Positions 9,765 through 19,900 of a stretch of 64,000 nucleotides of DNA are shown piece after piece (the first letter of the stretch is position 1; each line of letters begins with the position of its first letter). Made by a program: the position numbers and the translations under genes. The notes beneath the pieces were generated by a model. The model had not been told where the DNA came from. It worked only from the letters and a program-made list of their open reading frames with translations, and ran no database searches. Source of the stretch: Methanomassiliicoccales archaeon (GTDB lineage: Archaea; Thermoplasmatota; Thermoplasmata; Methanomassiliicoccales; UBA472); contig JAJRAK010000052.1 of NCBI GenBank assembly GCA_028682895.1, forward strand, positions 1 through 64,000. Direction: 5' to 3'.

Positions 9765-12700
9765 TACTTTCCACCTCCGATCAGGGCGGCGTCGATCTGA
9801 GCCAGTATCTGGTTGTTCTTGAAGCCCTTCTGCTCAAGAGCACCGGACGGGCAGGCAGCGACGCAGGTACCGCATCCCATGCACAGGCCTTCATTGATGA
9901 CGGCCTTGCGCTTGTCGGGGTTCGCCGGGTCACCAACGATGGTGATGGCACGGTACTCGCAGACCGGCTCGCATATGCCGCAACCGTTGCAGACCATGTC
10001 GTTGACCGCGGCGATGATGCCCTGGGTCTCGAGGTACTGCTTCGATATTATGGTGATGGCCCTAGCGGCCGCACCAGACGCCTGTGCGATGGCCTCGTCT
10101 ATGAACTTCGGCCAGTGGGCCAGACCGGCAAGGTAGACACCGCTGGTGGCGAAGTCGACCGGCCTTAGCTTCATGTGCGCCTCAAGGAAGTACTTGTCCT
10201 TGCTCAGGGGCACCTTGCACATCTTGGCCAGTTCCTCGTTCTCCTCGTTGGGGGAGATCCCGACGCTGAGCACCAGCATGTCGGGGGTGAGCTGTACCGG
10301 GGCGCCAAGCACCGTGTCGTCCACCAGGACGGTCATGGTGTTGCCGTTCGCGGTCATGTCGGGCATCTTGTTCTCCGGGAAGCGGATGAACTTGACACCC
10401 AGCTCGCTAGCCTCCTTGTAGGTGATCTCCCTGAAGCCGTAGGTCCTGATGTCCTTGTGCAGTATGTAGACCTGGGCCTTGGGGTCCTTCTTCTTGATCT
10501 CGATGGCGTTCTTGACCGCCTTTGCACAGCACACGCGGCTACAGTAGGGGACCTTGTCGTTCCTAGAACCGACGCACTGGATCATGACGACGGTCTTGGC
10601 GTTGAACTTGTTCTCGGCCAAAGCCTTCTCCAGCTCGTTCTGGGTGACGACCCCTTTGTTCTTACCGTACATGTACTCTGTCGGCACATAGGCCTTGGCA
10701 CCGGTGGCCACGACTATGGCGCCAGTCTCGATCTCCTTTCCGCCGGTGACCTTCACCTTGAAGTTCCCGACGAACCCAGCGACATCCTCCACCTTGGTGT
10801 TCAGGTGTACGGTTATCAGCTTGTTGGCGCGCACCTTGGACTCCAGGTCCTTTATGTACTGGTTGGGGGAGATGCCTCCTTCCTTAGTGTACATGTTGAC
10901 CAGCAGTCCGCCCATGGCGCCGGTCGCCTCAAGTATTTCGACCTTGAAGCCTTGTGCGGCGATGTCCATAGCGGCGGTCATACCGGCCAGGCCGCCACCG
11001 ACGACGATGGCGGAATGGTTGACGCCTAGCCTGGACTTGCTCAGGGGCTCCAGGAACCGGGACTTGGCGATGGCCATGCGGGTAAGGTCCTTGGCCTTCT
11101 CGGTGGCCTTCTCCGGCTCATGCATGTGGATCCAAGAGCACTGGTCACGGATGTTGGCCATCTCGAACAGGAACGGGTTCAGCCCGGCCTCCTTGATGGT
11201 GCTCTGGAAGAGCGCCTCGTGCGTCCTGGGCGTGCATGATGCGACGACCACACGGTTCAGCTTCTCTTCCTTTATGACCTTCTTGATTGTCTCCTGGGTA
11301 TCTGCGGAGCAGGTGTACTTGTTCTCGACGGCATAGACCACGTTGGGCAGGGTCTTGACATACTCAACAACGGACGGGACGTCGACAGTGCCGCGGATGT
11401 TGATACCGCAGTCACAGACGAACACACCGATGCGAGGTTCTTGACCGGCGACCGGGGTCTCGGGAGTTTCCTTGACCACGGAGTCGATGCTGATCCTGTT
11501 GTTGAAGACATGGGCCCCGGCCTTGGCCGCGGCACCGCTGGCCTCAGCGACGGTCGTTGGAATGTCCTTGGGGGCGCTGAACGCACCAGTGACGTATATG
11601 CCCTTCCTGGAGGTCTCCAGTGGGGTGTAGGTACCGGTCTGGCAGAAGCCAAACTCGTTCAGCTTGAAGCCCATGTTGTCGGCCAATGCCTTTGCCTGTG
11701 CCGGAGGCTGGAAGCCTGCGGATAGAACAACGAGGTCGAACTCCTCGGCCAGGACGTTGTTGCCGTCACTGTAGCGCAGGAGCAGGTTGTTGCCCTCGGT
11801 CTCGTCGACGGACGCGACACGGGTGCCGCGGTGCATCTTGATGCCGTACTCGCCCTCGGCCCTCTTGGCGTAGTCTTCGAACTCCTTGCCGAACGCCCTG
11901 ACGTCCATGAAGAATATGGTGGACTTCAGGCCGGTCGAGTGCTCACCAGCGATGATGGCCTGCTTGAGCGCGTACATGCAGCAGACGGACGAGCAGAAGG
12001 GATTGCCGACCTTCTCGTCCCTGGAGCCGACGCACTGGATGAACGCGACCTTCTTAGGGGTCTGGTGATCGGAAGGCCTAACGACATGTCCCTGGTATGG
12101 GCCAGTGGCGCTGAGGACCCTCTCGAACTCGAGGCTGTTCAGGACGTTCTTGAACTCCTTGTAGCCGTACTCCTTCTTCAGGCGAGCGTCGAACAGCTCG
12201 TAGCCGGGAGCCAGAACGACGGCTCCGACGTTGATCTTCTCGATCTCCTCCTTCATCTCATAATCGATGGCATCGGCGGGGCAGACCTTCTTACAGTTGC
12301 CGCACTTGCCCTTCATCAGGAACAGGCAGTGCTCCGCGTCGATGGCGTACTTCATCGGGACGGCCTGAGCATAGGCCACGTAGATGGCCTTCCTGTTCAT
12401 GAGCCCGAACTCGTATTCGCTCGGGACCTTGGACGGGCACTTCTCGGCGCACAGTCCGCATCCCACGCATCTGTCGGCCCGGACGTACCTGGGCTTCTTC
12501 TTCAATGTCACAGTGAAGTTGCCGGCCTCTCCCTCGACCTTCATGACCTCGGTCAAGGTCATCATGTTGATCATGGGATGCCTTGCAGCCTCCACTAGCT
12601 TAGGGGACAGAATACACATAGAACAGTCGTTGGTCGGGAAGGTCTTATCAAGTTGAGCCATGACACCGCCTATGCTGGCCTTGTTCTCAACCATGTATAC

Positions 12701-12790
12701 CTTAAATCCCGACTCGGCTAGGTCTAGTGAGGTCTGGACACCGCCAATTCCTCCCCCTACCACCAAAACAGAACCGCTTTTTGATTCCAC
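9764..12790 (-). CDS. hdrA: CoB-CoM heterodisulfide reductase iron-sulfur subunit A, with an extra N-terminal HdrA-like FAD/Fe-S module
   Basis: Two Rossmann motifs (GGGIGGVQTSLDLA and GGGLAGMTAAMDIA), several 4Fe-4S motifs, canonical HdrA N-terminus (RIGVFVCDCGINIRGTVD) in mid-protein. Start re-called to GTG 12790, which has a GGAGG Shine-Dalgarno 7 nt upstream; ORF track start is TTG 12859. Confidence 0.92.
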   Translation of the reverse strand: MESKSGSVLVVGGGIGGVQTSLDLAESGFKVYMVENKASIGGVMAQLDKTFPTNDCSMCILSPKLVEAARHPMINMMTLTEVMKVEGEAGNFTVTLKKKPRYVRADRCVGCGLCAEKCPSKVPSEYEFGLMNRKAIYVAYAQAVPMKYAIDAEHCLFLMKGKCGNCKKVCPADAIDYEMKEEIEKINVGAVVLAPGYELFDARLKKEYGYKEFKNVLNSLEFERVLSATGPYQGHVVRPSDHQTPKKVAFIQCVGSRDEKVGNPFCSSVCCMYALKQAIIAGEHSTGLKSTIFFMDVRAFGKEFEDYAKRAEGEYGIKMHRGTRVASVDETEGNNLLLRYSDGNNVLAEEFDLVVLSAGFQPPAQAKALADNMGFKLNEFGFCQTGTYTPLETSRKGIYVTGAFSAPKDIPTTVAEASGAAAKAGAHVFNNRISIDSVVKETPETPVAGQEPRIGVFVCDCGINIRGTVDVPSVVEYVKTLPNVVYAVENKYTCSADTQETIKKVIKEEKLNRVVVASCTPRTHEALFQSTIKEAGLNPFLFEMANIRDQCSWIHMHEPEKATEKAKDLTRMAIAKSRFLEPLSKSRLGVNHSAIVVGGGLAGMTAAMDIAAQGFKVEILEATGAMGGLLVNMYTKEGGISPNQYIKDLESKVRANKLITVHLNTKVEDVAGFVGNFKVKVTGGKEIETGAIVVATGAKAYVPTEYMYGKNKGVVTQNELEKALAENKFNAKTVVMIQCVGSRNDKVPYCSRVCCAKAVKNAIEIKKKDPKAQVYILHKDIRTYGFREITYKEASELGVKFIRFPENKMPDMTANGNTMTVLVDDTVLGAPVQLTPDMLVLSVGISPNEENEELAKMCKVPLSKDKYFLEAHMKLRPVDFATSGVYLAGLAHWPKFIDEAIAQASGAAARAITIISKQYLETQGIIAAVNDMVCNGCGICEPVCEYRAITIVGDPANPDKRKAVINEGLCMGCGTCVAACPSGALEQKGFKNNQILAQIDAALIGGGK

Positions 12791-12792
12791 AG

Positions 12793-13110
12793 TCACTCCT
12801 CCTTTTTCGTTATTCGCTGATCCATTGGATTGCTCCCCTTTAGAGCCTTTCTTGAACAATCCACCAAATACTGATCCTGAACCGCTCAGTTTCCTCTCCT
12901 CCTATTGCCAATCTCCATTCTTGACTAGAACGCAGGCCTCGGTCGCCTCTCCCACCGTGTTCTGATCCCCGTGAGGTGAATGGGTACCTCTGGAAACCAA
13001 GTTCCCTGACGGCCGGTCCATTCGGGGATCGGACCCTGCATTCCGAGCAGTTCCGCCAGGATTAGTATGTCCATATTTCAACATTTTGTGTTTTTTCGAG
13101 AGATAGGACA
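12793..13110 (-). promoter_or_regulatory. Long structured 5' leader of the hdrA-mvhDGA operon (candidate)
   Basis: TTATAT TATA-like box on minus strand at 13110-13115; GATCCCCG/CGGGGATC 8-bp inverted repeat (12964-12971/13023-13030) enclosing GAGGT/ACCTC (12973-12977/12986-12990) and GGAA/TTCC hairpins; no convincing CDS. Confidence 0.4.
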
Positions 13111-13232
13111 TATAATCTCGTCATCACGTACCATTTAAGAGCTTTTCGCTTATTTCGTTTGATTAATCGGAAGAAAAAGATTGCTTGTATGGGAAACGGA
13201 GAACATCGTATATCTGATGCCATCGTCCGTCA

Positions 13233-13979
13233 ATGTCAGAATTCAAGAATTGTGGGCGAAATGATATAAATCGGAAGCCCATGAATCTCCGCGTGCTCCT
13301 GGCGATGTTCATTGGATCGCTGGCCGTTTCGAGCCTCGCACCCCTATACTACATTATCAGAAGAAAGAAGGGGAACGATGTTGAGAGCTGGCGGTTCCAT
13401 GAGGACCGCTTGAACCCGTTGAGCAGGACGGAGATGACGGTCAAGATAAGGCCTGTGAGGAGCGAGGACGTCATTTGCCAAATATGCATGGGAAAACTGA
13501 AGGAACGGCTTCCCCATGTCAGATGTGATTGTGGGAAGATATTCCACATCACTTGTCTTAAACGGACCGGGTTTTGCCCCTATTGTCAGAAAACCTATCG
13601 TCCTGAGGACGTTGAAAGAAGCGCCGTATATCCGGAAACGGAAAGCATAGCGTGCCCGATGTGTGGCCGCTCCGTGCTCAAGGACTCAGGCACTTGCGAG
13701 TGCGGGGCGATAATCTCTGACGAGGAGGGCAAGTTCTACTGTCCGAGCTGTGGGACGTTGATAGATGAGAGCGAGGACGTCTGTCCTTTCTGTCATGAAC
13801 GCTTCGAGGACGTTCATCTAGTGCAGTGCCCCGTATGCGCAAGGGTCTTGGAAGAGGGCAGAGGCGTCTGCGAGTGCGGGACGTTCATAGGGGAGACGTG
13901 CCCTGATTGTGGGACGCTTCTCTCCGTTGACGATAAGGGATGTCCGGTCTGCGGCCTCAACTTCGAGCTCGTAGAATGA
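13233..13979 (+). CDS. Membrane-anchored C4HC3 RING/PHD-like multi-zinc-ribbon protein (start may be ATG 13281)
   Basis: N-terminal TM (VLLAMFIGSLAVSSLAPLYYII); CQIC-x12-CDC-x4-H-x2-C-x6-CPYC then further CPxC/CxCG zinc-ribbon pairs. Confidence 0.75.
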   Translation: MSEFKNCGRNDINRKPMNLRVLLAMFIGSLAVSSLAPLYYIIRRKKGNDVESWRFHEDRLNPLSRTEMTVKIRPVRSEDVICQICMGKLKERLPHVRCDCGKIFHITCLKRTGFCPYCQKTYRPEDVERSAVYPETESIACPMCGRSVLKDSGTCECGAIISDEEGKFYCPSCGTLIDESEDVCPFCHERFEDVHLVQCPVCARVLEEGRGVCECGTFIGETCPDCGTLLSVDDKGCPVCGLNFELVE

Positions 13980-14007
13980 GATCGATAGGCATCTGGTTTT
14001 CCTTGTC

Positions 14008-14024
14008 TTTTTATAGTATATAGA
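14008..14024 (+). promoter_or_regulatory. TATA box for ftsZ
   Basis: TTTTTATAGTATATAG about 27-30 nt before GTG start 14041, consistent with a near-leaderless mRNA. Confidence 0.5.
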
Positions 14025-14040
14025 ATATTTCATACATCGG

Positions 14041-15108
14041 GTGGGTGCCATTTGCCCTTTATTTGATAACCTGTTCCAGAAGGATGAAGTGAGAGCGCCG
14101 GCCTTGTCCTGCGCTGACGACGCGGAATTGATGCAGCTGGTCGAGTCCCTAAGGATAAAGATCGCTATCATCGGGTGCGGTGGAGGCGGTTCGAACACCG
14201 TTCGCCGCATGTACCAAGGCCAGGTAGAAGGTGTCAGGCTGGTCGCGTGCAACACGGATGCCAGACACCTGCTGTCGATACAGGCCCATCACAAGATCCT
14301 CATGGGAAGGAGCATGACCAAGGGGTTGGGCTCCGGGGCAATGCCCGAGGTAGGGCAGAAGTCCGCCGAGGAATCGGAGAACGAGCTCTGGAAGGAGGTT
14401 GACGGGCAGAACATCGTGTTCGTCGTCGCCGGAATGGGCGGAGGCACCGGGACCGGTTCCGCGCCGGTCGTGGCCGAGCTGGCCAAGAGGGCAGGGGCCC
14501 TGACCATCGGTGTGGTCACTTTGCCTTTCAAGGCCGAGGGCAACGTTAGGATGAACAACGCCCTGAAAGGCCTGGAGAAGTTGAAGGAGAAGTGCGACAC
14601 GACCATCGTCCTCCAGAACGACAGACTGCTAGAGCTGGTCCCCAAGCTGCCTTTGGACGCGGCCTTCAGGGTGACCGACGAGGTGCTCATGCAGAGCATC
14701 AGGGGCATCACGGACGCCCTTACCAAGCCGGGTCTGATCAACATAGATTTCAACGACCTGCTCACCATCATGAGGAACGGTGGCATGGCGCTCATCGGCC
14801 TTGGGGAATCCACCGAGTACGGTCAAAGGGCCGAGATATGCATCGAGGACGCGTTGTCCTCCCCGATGTTAGGTGATGTTGACATCAAGCAGGCCAAGGG
14901 AGCCCTGGTCAGGGTCACCGGCGGCGATGATGTGACCGTCACCGAAGCGGAGAAGGCCGCGCTCCTCGTCAGTGAGCGGATCGACCCACGCGCCCGTATC
15001 ATCTGGGGTTGCGCCGTCGTTCCAGAGATGAAGGGGAGCATGAGAGTGCTCGTCGTTCTGACCGGGGTCAAGTTCAACAGCATCGTCGATTCCGTAAAAG
15101 GAAGATGA
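14041..15108 (+). CDS. ftsZ: Cell division protein FtsZ
   Basis: IIGCGGGGSNTVRRM, tubulin signature GMGGGTGTGSAPVVAE, NIDFNDL. Confidence 0.95.
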   Translation: MGAICPLFDNLFQKDEVRAPALSCADDAELMQLVESLRIKIAIIGCGGGGSNTVRRMYQGQVEGVRLVACNTDARHLLSIQAHHKILMGRSMTKGLGSGAMPEVGQKSAEESENELWKEVDGQNIVFVVAGMGGGTGTGSAPVVAELAKRAGALTIGVVTLPFKAEGNVRMNNALKGLEKLKEKCDTTIVLQNDRLLELVPKLPLDAAFRVTDEVLMQSIRGITDALTKPGLINIDFNDLLTIMRNGGMALIGLGESTEYGQRAEICIEDALSSPMLGDVDIKQAKGALVRVTGGDDVTVTEAEKAALLVSERIDPRARIIWGCAVVPEMKGSMRVLVVLTGVKFNSIVDSVKGR

Positions 15109-15117
15109 GGGCGACAG

Positions 15118-15423
15118 ATGGTCGTCAAGGAGAAGCGAGGCCGGCGCCGCTATATTGCGTTCGAAACTAGCGAGCCTGCTTCGAACGAGATGCTGTTGGC
15201 CTATCTTACGGCCGTCTTTTCTCCGATCGGGGTCAAGACGCCCAAGGTCATTCAGTTCGATGGCGAGAAGGGGATCGTCCGTTGTTCCCCTGCGGACAAG
15301 GACAAGGTGCTCGGCGCACTTTCGTCCAAGACCGGCATCGGTCTTTCTATCACCACTTTGAGCACGTCAGGGACCTTGAGGACGCTCAGAGAGAAATACT
15401 TCCCAATGGAAGAGCACCGATGA
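15118..15423 (+). CDS. rnp2: Ribonuclease P protein component 2 (Pop5)
   Basis: RRRYIAFETSE...KVIQFDGEKGIVRCSPADKDKVLGAL; located before psmA as in other euryarchaea. Confidence 0.85.
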   Translation: MVVKEKRGRRRYIAFETSEPASNEMLLAYLTAVFSPIGVKTPKVIQFDGEKGIVRCSPADKDKVLGALSSKTGIGLSITTLSTSGTLRTLREKYFPMEEHR

Positions 15424-15526
15424 TATGTCTGGAGAGGTGCACCGGGCCTCGACAAAAATCAACAAGAAATATATACGTCCTGATAACTTAGGTGGCTTGA
15501 ATCGAGGACATTTGGAGCGTGATTAA

Positions 15527-16249
15527 TTGCAACCAGGACAGATGGCATATGACAGGGCCATAACGGTTTTTTCCCCTGATGGCCGACTTTTCCAAGTGGA
15601 GTATGCAAGGGAAGCGGTCAAGCGCGGCACTACCACGGTCGGTCTGAAGTTCAAAGATGGTGTGGTCCTTATTGTCGATAAGAGGATCGCCAGCAGGCTG
15701 ATGGAGCCTAAGTCTATCGAGAAGATATTCCAGATAGACCATCACATCGGCTGCGCCACCTCCGGACTGGTGGCCGACGCCCGCATACTTGTGGACCAGG
15801 CAAGGGTCCTTGCCCAGATCAACAAGATCACCTACGATGAAAGGGCTGGTGTCGAGGACCTCGTAAAGAGGATCTGCGACTACAAACAGAATTACACTCA
15901 GTACGGCGGAGTGCGCCCCTTCGGGACAGCTCTCCTCGTGGCCGGCGTAGATGACGCTGGCGAGCACCTGTTCGAGACGGACCCCAGCGGTGCGCTGGTG
16001 TCCTACAAGGCGGGCAGCATCGGGGCCGGACGCAACGTCGTCATGGAGGTCTTCGAGGAAGAATACCAGGAAGGCATGCCCATGGAGGACGCCGTCACCT
16101 TGGGGCTCAAGGCCCTGAAGAAGGCCACCGAGGAAGAGAAGCTCAACCCCAAGGGCGTGGAGATCGGCATAGTACGCCATGGGGATAACTTCCGCCGCCT
16201 GGACGAGACCGAGGTCGATGGATACATCGCCAAGGTCAACCAGGGGTAG
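15527..16249 (+). CDS. psmA: Proteasome subunit alpha
   Basis: YDRAITVFSPDGRLFQVEYAREAVKRGTT signature; TTG start, ATG 15542 possible. Confidence 0.96.
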   Translation: MQPGQMAYDRAITVFSPDGRLFQVEYAREAVKRGTTTVGLKFKDGVVLIVDKRIASRLMEPKSIEKIFQIDHHIGCATSGLVADARILVDQARVLAQINKITYDERAGVEDLVKRICDYKQNYTQYGGVRPFGTALLVAGVDDAGEHLFETDPSGALVSYKAGSIGAGRNVVMEVFEEEYQEGMPMEDAVTLGLKALKKATEEEKLNPKGVEIGIVRHGDNFRRLDETEVDGYIAKVNQG

Positions 16250-16262
16250 ACCGGAGAGTTAG

Positions 16263-16958
16263 ATGGTAGACCTGGAAGAGGCCATTGTGGCTCGTCTTGA
16301 ATCACATGGTGAGACCTTTGAGGTGCTTATCGACCCCAAGGTCGTGAACCAGCTCAAAGAGGGCAAGGAGGTCGAGCTGATCGACTTCATGGTCATCGAT
16401 GAGATCTTCAAGAACGCCCACAAAGGGACCAAGGCCTCCGAGGACACCTTGAAACAGGTGTTCGGCACCACCGACGCGGTGGAGATCGCCAAGACCATCA
16501 TACTCAAGGGAGAGGTGCAGCTCACAGCCCAGCAGCGCAAGGAGATGCTGGAGAGCAAGAGATTGCGCATAATCGCCACCATAGCGCGCAACGCCATCAA
16601 CCCCCAGACGGGAGGGCCACATACCCCGGCGCGCATAGAGATGGCCATGGAGGAGGCGAAGGTCCATATCGATGCCTTCAAGCCAGTGGACCTGCAGGTA
16701 CAGTACGTCCTTGATAAGCTGCGTCCTCTGATCCCCATTCGCTTCGACAAGGTCCGCATCGCCGTGAGGTTGAAGGCCGATGAGTACGGACGTTGCTACG
16801 AGGACATGGCCGAGATGGGGAAGATAACGAAAGAAGAATGGCAGAAGAACGGGGACTGGATCGGTGTGGTGGAGATACCGGCAGGCATGAGGGACGACCT
16901 GTTCGACAGATTGAACCACAAGACCCATGGTACGGCCGAGACGAAGCAGCTGAAATGA
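16263..16958 (+). CDS. sdo1: Ribosome maturation protein SBDS/Sdo1
   Basis: [17 protein letters not shown]...[39 protein letters not shown]. Confidence 0.95.
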   Translation: MVDLEEAIVARLESHGETFEVLIDPKVVNQLKEGKEVELIDFMVIDEIFKNAHKGTKASEDTLKQVFGTTDAVEIAKTIILKGEVQLTAQQRKEMLESKRLRIIATIARNAINPQTGGPHTPARIEMAMEEAKVHIDAFKPVDLQVQYVLDKLRPLIPIRFDKVRIAVRLKADEYGRCYEDMAEMGKITKEEWQKNGDWIGVVEIPAGMRDDLFDRLNHKTHGTAETKQLK

Positions 16959-16989
16959 TATCACATATGAGATTCCAAGAGTTGATCAA

Positions 16990-17685
16990 ATGAACAAAGA
17001 GAGCATGACCAGAGAACTGGTGCTACCCGGTGATGTATTGGACGCCGGGACGATGAAGCCTGGTGAGGGGACGTACGTCCATGACGGCAAGATATTCGCC
17101 GCCATGCTGGGCATAAAGAGCGTCAAATCCAATTTCGTGAACGTCATCCCATTGGGCGGAAGGTACATACCGATCCCCGGGGACATGATCATAGGCAAGG
17201 TCATCGACATCGGCCCATCCAACTGGCTGGTGGACATCTACTCGCCATACCCGGCCCCGTTGCATGTCAACGAGGTCCCGTGGAGGGTGGAGTTCGGCGA
17301 CACGGCAAGGTACCTGGGAATTGGGGACACCTTGCTGGCGAAGGTCCTGTCCGTGGACGAGACCAAGCGCGTGCAGGTGACGATGAAGGAACAGGGGCTG
17401 CGGAAGCTGCAGGGCGGACAGATAGTTGAGATAGCCCACAGCAAGGTGCCGAGGGTCATCGGCAAGAACGGCTCCATGATCCAGATGATCAAGACGTACA
17501 CCAACTGCCGCATATTCATCGGACAGAACGGCAGGATATGGATGGATGGCAGCATGAGCGACATGGTGCACGCCATGCAGGCCATCAAGATGATAGACGA
17601 GGGCGCACAGACCCTGAAGCTGACCGAGCGGGTTAAGGAGTTCCTGGAATCGGTCTATCCCAAAGAGAAGAGTGAGGTGTTATAA
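16990..17685 (+). CDS. rrp4: Exosome complex RNA-binding protein Rrp4
   Basis: VLPGDVL...S1 domain, [18 protein letters not shown]. Confidence 0.95.
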   Translation: MNKESMTRELVLPGDVLDAGTMKPGEGTYVHDGKIFAAMLGIKSVKSNFVNVIPLGGRYIPIPGDMIIGKVIDIGPSNWLVDIYSPYPAPLHVNEVPWRVEFGDTARYLGIGDTLLAKVLSVDETKRVQVTMKEQGLRKLQGGQIVEIAHSKVPRVIGKNGSMIQMIKTYTNCRIFIGQNGRIWMDGSMSDMVHAMQAIKMIDEGAQTLKLTERVKEFLESVYPKEKSEVL

Positions 17686-18464
17686 TGGGTGGAAATTCTG
17701 ATATGAAGCTCATCGATGAAAACGGTATTAGGATAGATGGTCGGAAGGTTGATGAGCTCCGGCCGATAAAGATCGAGGCCGGCGTGCTCAAGAGCGCGGA
17801 CGGGTCTGCGTACGTGGAGATAGGGAAGAACAAGGTCCTGGCAGCCGTGTACGGCCCCAGGGAGTGCCACCCCCGGCACATGCAGAACCCGGCCAAGGCC
17901 ATCGTACAGTGCAAGTACAACATGATATCCTTCTCGGTCTCGGACCGTAAGAGGCCGGGTCCGGACAGGCGCTCGGTGGAGATATCCAAGCTGATATCTG
18001 AGGCCATGGAGTATGTCGTGTTCACCGAGAACTACCCCCGCACGTCCATCGATGTGTACATCGAGGTACTGCAGGCGAACGCTGGTACCAGATGCGCCGG
18101 GCTAACCGCAGCCGCGGTCGCCCTGGCCGATGCTGGCATCCCGATGAGGGACATGGTCCCGGCAGTGGCCGTCGGAAAGGTCAACGACCAGGTGGTCTTG
18201 GACCTGAACAAGGAGGAGGACAACTATGGCCAAGCGGACCTTCCGATCGCCATGATCCCCCGCACCGGAGAGATACTGCTTATGCAGATGGACGGACACC
18301 TTACCCAGGCCGAGTTCGACAAGGGGATGGAGATGGGCGTCAAGGCCTGCATGGAGATATATGAGCTCCAGAAGGACGCCTTGCGCCGCCGCTACGCAAT
18401 AGCCAACGCAGAGAGCGACGAAGAGTCCAAGGACGAGCCCCAGCAGATCAACGAGGAGGCCTGA
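17685..18464 (+). CDS. rrp41: Exosome exonuclease Rrp41
   Basis: [36 protein letters not shown]; catalytic-type RNase PH domain. Confidence 0.95.
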   Translation: MGGNSDMKLIDENGIRIDGRKVDELRPIKIEAGVLKSADGSAYVEIGKNKVLAAVYGPRECHPRHMQNPAKAIVQCKYNMISFSVSDRKRPGPDRRSVEISKLISEAMEYVVFTENYPRTSIDVYIEVLQANAGTRCAGLTAAAVALADAGIPMRDMVPAVAVGKVNDQVVLDLNKEEDNYGQADLPIAMIPRTGEILLMQMDGHLTQAEFDKGMEMGVKACMEIYELQKDALRRRYAIANAESDEESKDEPQQINEEA

Positions 18465-18466
18465 AG

Positions 18467-19240
18467 ATGGCAAGGTCCATAGTATCCGAGATCAAGAGGG
18501 ACCATATCCACAAGCTCATTGCGGACGGACACCGTGTCGACGGCCGCGCTTGGGATGAACTGCGTCAGATACAGATCCAGACGAACGTGGTGGAGACCGC
18601 TGAGGGGTCCTCCCGCGTGAAGATAGGCAACACCGAGGTCATCGTCGGAGTGAAGATGACCGTAGGCGAGCCGTTCGCAGACACCCCCGACCGGGGAGTA
18701 CTGTCCACCAACGCCGAGCTCATACCGATGGCGTCCCCCAGCTTTGAGTCGGGTCCGCCGGATGAGAACTCCATCGAGCTTGCCAGGGTCGTTGACCGTG
18801 GCATACGCGAAAGCCATATGATCGACCTGGAAAAGCTTTGCATCGAGCCGGGCAAGAAGGTCTGGATCAACTTCGTGGACATATACGTGCTGGACTTCGA
18901 TGGCAACCTGTTCGACGCCTGCTCCCTGGGAGCGGTGGCGGCGATCAAGAGCGCCATAGTGCCGGCCAAGGCCAATGGATTGGGAGAGGACTATCCTATG
19001 CCCATCACCTGCGTGCCCGTGTCGATCACGGCGGTGCAGATAGAAAACTCTATATTGGTTGACCCGAGTCTCGACGAAGAAAAAGTGGCGGCAGCTAGGC
19101 TGACCGTGACCACGGACAACAATGGAGACCTGCGGGCCATGCAAAAGGGGCTTAGCGGTGCGCTCACGTTGGATCAGGTCAGGACCATGATCGAGACCTC
19201 GCGCAGATTGGGCGCAGAGGTCAGAAAGATAATTGGGTGA
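18467..19240 (+). CDS. rrp42: Exosome complex subunit Rrp42
   Basis: IVSEIKRDHIHKLIADGHRVDGRAWDELR; RNase PH-like paralogue. Confidence 0.95.
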   Translation: MARSIVSEIKRDHIHKLIADGHRVDGRAWDELRQIQIQTNVVETAEGSSRVKIGNTEVIVGVKMTVGEPFADTPDRGVLSTNAELIPMASPSFESGPPDENSIELARVVDRGIRESHMIDLEKLCIEPGKKVWINFVDIYVLDFDGNLFDACSLGAVAAIKSAIVPAKANGLGEDYPMPITCVPVSITAVQIENSILVDPSLDEEKVAAARLTVTTDNNGDLRAMQKGLSGALTLDQVRTMIETSRRLGAEVRKIIG

Positions 19241-19245
19241 GAGCA

Positions 19246-19512
19246 ATGGCGAAGAGAACTGTGAAGGCCGGAAGTTCTGGTAGGTACGGTGCCAGGTACG
19301 GCGTCGTGACCAGGAAGTTAACGAGGGACATCGAGAAGGTGCAGAGGTCCAGGTTCGAATGCCCCAGCTGCCATCACATGAGCGTGAAGAGGGTCGGCTC
19401 GGGAATTTGGTCCTGCAGACACTGTGAGACCAAGTTTGCTGCGGCATGTTATACTCCTAGGACGAGGGAAGCGGTATCCAAGGAGATCGCTGCGGCCATC
19501 AACAAGGAGTGA
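19246..19512 (+). CDS. rpl37ae: 50S ribosomal protein eL43 (L37Ae)
   Basis: MAKRTVKAGSSGRYGARYG...CPSCHHMSVKRVGSGIWSCRHCETKFA; start ATG 19246. Confidence 0.95.
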   Translation: MAKRTVKAGSSGRYGARYGVVTRKLTRDIEKVQRSRFECPSCHHMSVKRVGSGIWSCRHCETKFAAACYTPRTREAVSKEIAAAINKE

Positions 19513-19519
19513 TCCTGAC

Positions 19520-19657
19520 TTGACCTACAAGTGCGGCCAATGCGAGAAGCCCATCCGCTCCAACGTCAACGCTGTGGGGATGCAGTGCGAGAACTGCGGC
19601 TCCAAGCTGTTCTACAAGGAGCGACCTAACGTCAAGAAGGTAATAAAGGGCCGGTAG
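19520..19657 (+). CDS. rpoP: DNA-directed RNA polymerase subunit P (TTG start)
   Basis: TYKCGQCEKPIRSNVNAVGMQCENCGSKLFYKERPNVKKVIKGR; short gene inside ORF 19424..19657. Confidence 0.9.
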   Translation: MTYKCGQCEKPIRSNVNAVGMQCENCGSKLFYKERPNVKKVIKGR

Positions 19658-19900
19658 ATGTTCCGAGCCACCTTGACGGTGCGCTCACCCTTCGCCTCCA
19701 ACGTGGCCAATGCCATCGGTCCGGAGGCTGGAAGGGAGATACCTCGCACCAGGGCGGAAGTGAGCTATGCGGACGACCGCATGACCTTGGCCCTGGACGC
19801 CGATGACCTTTCTGCCCTGAGGGCAGCTTTAAATTCCTACATCCGATGGATGAGCATTGCAGAAAAGATGAGTGAAACGGTCGGTGAAATCAATGGATGA
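19658..19900 (+). CDS. pcc1: KEOPS complex subunit Pcc1
   Basis: 80 aa; ATLTVRSPFASNVANAIGPEA...LALDADDLSALRAALNSYIRWM between rpoP and prefoldin beta. Confidence 0.88.
   Translation: MFRATLTVRSPFASNVANAIGPEAGREIPRTRAEVSYADDRMTLALDADDLSALRAALNSYIRWMSIAEKMSETVGEING

Noticed and set aside
9312-9774. Upstream extension of the mvhG ORF to 9774
   Set aside because: It overlaps mvhD in another frame; the real start is ATG 9309 (MAKIRIAQYWGAGCGGC).
10175-11029. 284-aa plus-strand ORF (and neighbours) antisense to hdrA
   Set aside because: Shadow ORF of hdrA codons; V/L/H/D-rich with no domain signature.
12902-13111. 69-aa minus-strand ORF in the hdrA leader
   Set aside because: No recognisable family and overlaps the TATA box; treated as a leader RNA instead.
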